This document shows, in pieces, positions 5,536 through 6,201 of a DNA stretch of 6,201 bases. Below the pieces are notes generated by a model, which was given only the letters and a program-made list of their open reading frames with translations, was not told where the DNA came from and searched no databases. The stretch comes from an uncultured Prevotellaceae bacterium (GTDB lineage: Bacteria; Bacteroidota; Bacteroidia; Bacteroidales; Bacteroidaceae), in the NCBI GenBank assembly GCA_947306605.1, contig CAMZHB010000106.1, forward strand, positions 1 to 6,201, given 5' to 3'. The position numbers were made by a program, and so were the translations under genes. Position 1 is the first letter of the stretch. Every line of letters starts with the position of its first letter.

Positions 5536-6201
5536 TTAGGGGATAATTCTAAGAATCCATGCCTCTGAAAACTCCGCATGTGCCCTTAGCCTGCGAAGAG
5601 CTTGGTATGCGCTCGTTTCAGTGTCGTATTTGCTGTAGATGACACGGCTCATATGTTTGTCCATGATATAACAGGCCTCTTTCAAACCGGCTTTATTTAA
5701 TTGTCCGATAAATGTCTGGGCGTTGTTCTTCTTGATAGCGCTGGCTAAAACGATGGTGTAGTATGGCGTGTCGGACACAACTTCCTGTTGTGGCGCTTCT
5801 TTTTTCACCGCAGTTGTATTCACGGCTATCTGTTTCGGCGTTGCTGCCGGTTTGTAGGTTAATGGGATGTTATATATAAAAGGACTGGAAGCCGTAAGTC
5901 CCTGTTCTTTGTTTTGAGTGTCGATAACAGGTGAAGAGAACGTGAGAAATGAGACGACAGCCACAATGGCGGCGGCTGCATAATGGGTAAACGTCTTGTT
6001 CAGTCTGATAACGTAGTAATTCTTGTTCTTTCCGGTTTGATGTGTGTGCTGTTTCGAGAAAATGGAATCCTCGATTGGTGATGCCGTTTCCTCTTTTTTC
6101 ATGACATATTCGCTTTGTTGGAACGACTCAAGGCCATATAGTTCCGGCGATGCCACACCTGAAATGTGATTAGGTGAATATACCAGTCTGTTACTCCCCT
6201 C
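5536..6201 (-). CDS. HU/SPOR-type membrane protein, C-terminal part (5' end outside window)
   Basis: The frame is open from the right edge (6201) to TAA at 5536-5538, giving 221 residues; the start lies beyond the window. The first residues, ending in ISGVASPELYGLESF, resemble the end of the CCDC81-like HU domain of Bacteroidota proteins that join an HU-like domain, a membrane helix and a SPOR domain. A charged linker follows, then one membrane helix (about FTHYAAAAIVAVVSFLTF), a Pro/Thr-rich periplasmic linker, and a C-terminal SPOR domain from PYYTIVLASAIKKNNA to AWILRI. SPOR domains bind denuded glycan strands of septal peptidoglycan, so the protein may link a cytoplasmic HU-like domain to the division site. 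A GTG at 6156 could be mistaken for the start, but conserved-looking sequence continues upstream. The HU assignment is inferred from the fragment alone. The FHA gene follows after 17 nt. Confidence 0.85.
   Translation of the reverse strand, partial: EGSNRLVYSPNHISGVASPELYGLESFQQSEYVMKKEETASPIEDSIFSKQHTHQTGKNKNYYVIRLNKTFTHYAAAAIVAVVSFLTFSSPVIDTQNKEQGLTASSPFIYNIPLTYKPAATPKQIAVNTTAVKKEAPQQEVVSDTPYYTIVLASAIKKNNAQTFIGQLNKAGLKEACYIMDKHMSRVIYSKYDTETSAYQALRRLRAHAEFSEAWILRIIP

Noticed and set aside
6154..6156. GTG as the start codon of the SPOR protein.
   Set aside because: The frame stays open for 15 more codons to the window edge, and that part continues the domain-like sequence, so the true start is outside the window.

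Overview
The window looks like an ordinary chromosomal core region of a member of the Bacteroidales (Bacteroidota), probably related to Bacteroides or Prevotella. The case rests on near-exact Bacteroides-type promoters (TTTG-N20-TAnnTTTG before the tRNA gene; a TAnnTTTG -7 box before pyrK), AT-rich start regions without clear Shine-Dalgarno sequences, and an HU/SPOR-type protein of a kind I associate with Bacteroidota. I infer the order, not the species.

Layout, left to right. (1) 1-2204, plus strand: the 3' end of recR, a four-helix membrane protein of unknown function, a family 2 glycosyltransferase with an extra C-terminal region, and a GNAT acetyltransferase. Gaps are 5 nt, 2 nt and a 4-nt ATGA overlap, so these are probably one transcript. 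(2) 2216-2384: a self-contained tRNA-Asp(GTC) unit with its own promoter and a strong intrinsic terminator. (3) 2385-2698: a gene-free stretch with two hairpins and a candidate promoter for the next operon. (4) 2699-4959, plus strand: pyrK, pyrD and rubrerythrin, closed by a hairpin at 4975-5011. PyrK and PyrD together form the NAD-dependent (class 1B) dihydroorotate dehydrogenase of pyrimidine synthesis; rubrerythrin is a peroxide-detoxifying iron protein. (5) 5030-6201, minus strand, convergent: an HU/SPOR-type membrane protein whose 5' end lies beyond the window, followed 17 nt later by a zinc-ribbon/FHA protein.

The main anomaly is in pyrK. Its reading frame is broken near 2929-2940, and two ORFs together spell one complete PyrK if a -1 shift (one missing base) is allowed. 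A base lost from the G-rich run, in the genome or in the sequencing, is the simplest explanation. The break does sit on a heptamer of the form A AAG GGA, and the upstream stop overlaps an ATG (TGATG), so recoding or coupled translation cannot be excluded from sequence alone. The FHA domain also lacks several residues normally used to bind phosphothreonine. I found no mobile element, CRISPR array, toxin-antitoxin pair or evidence for a new multi-gene system.
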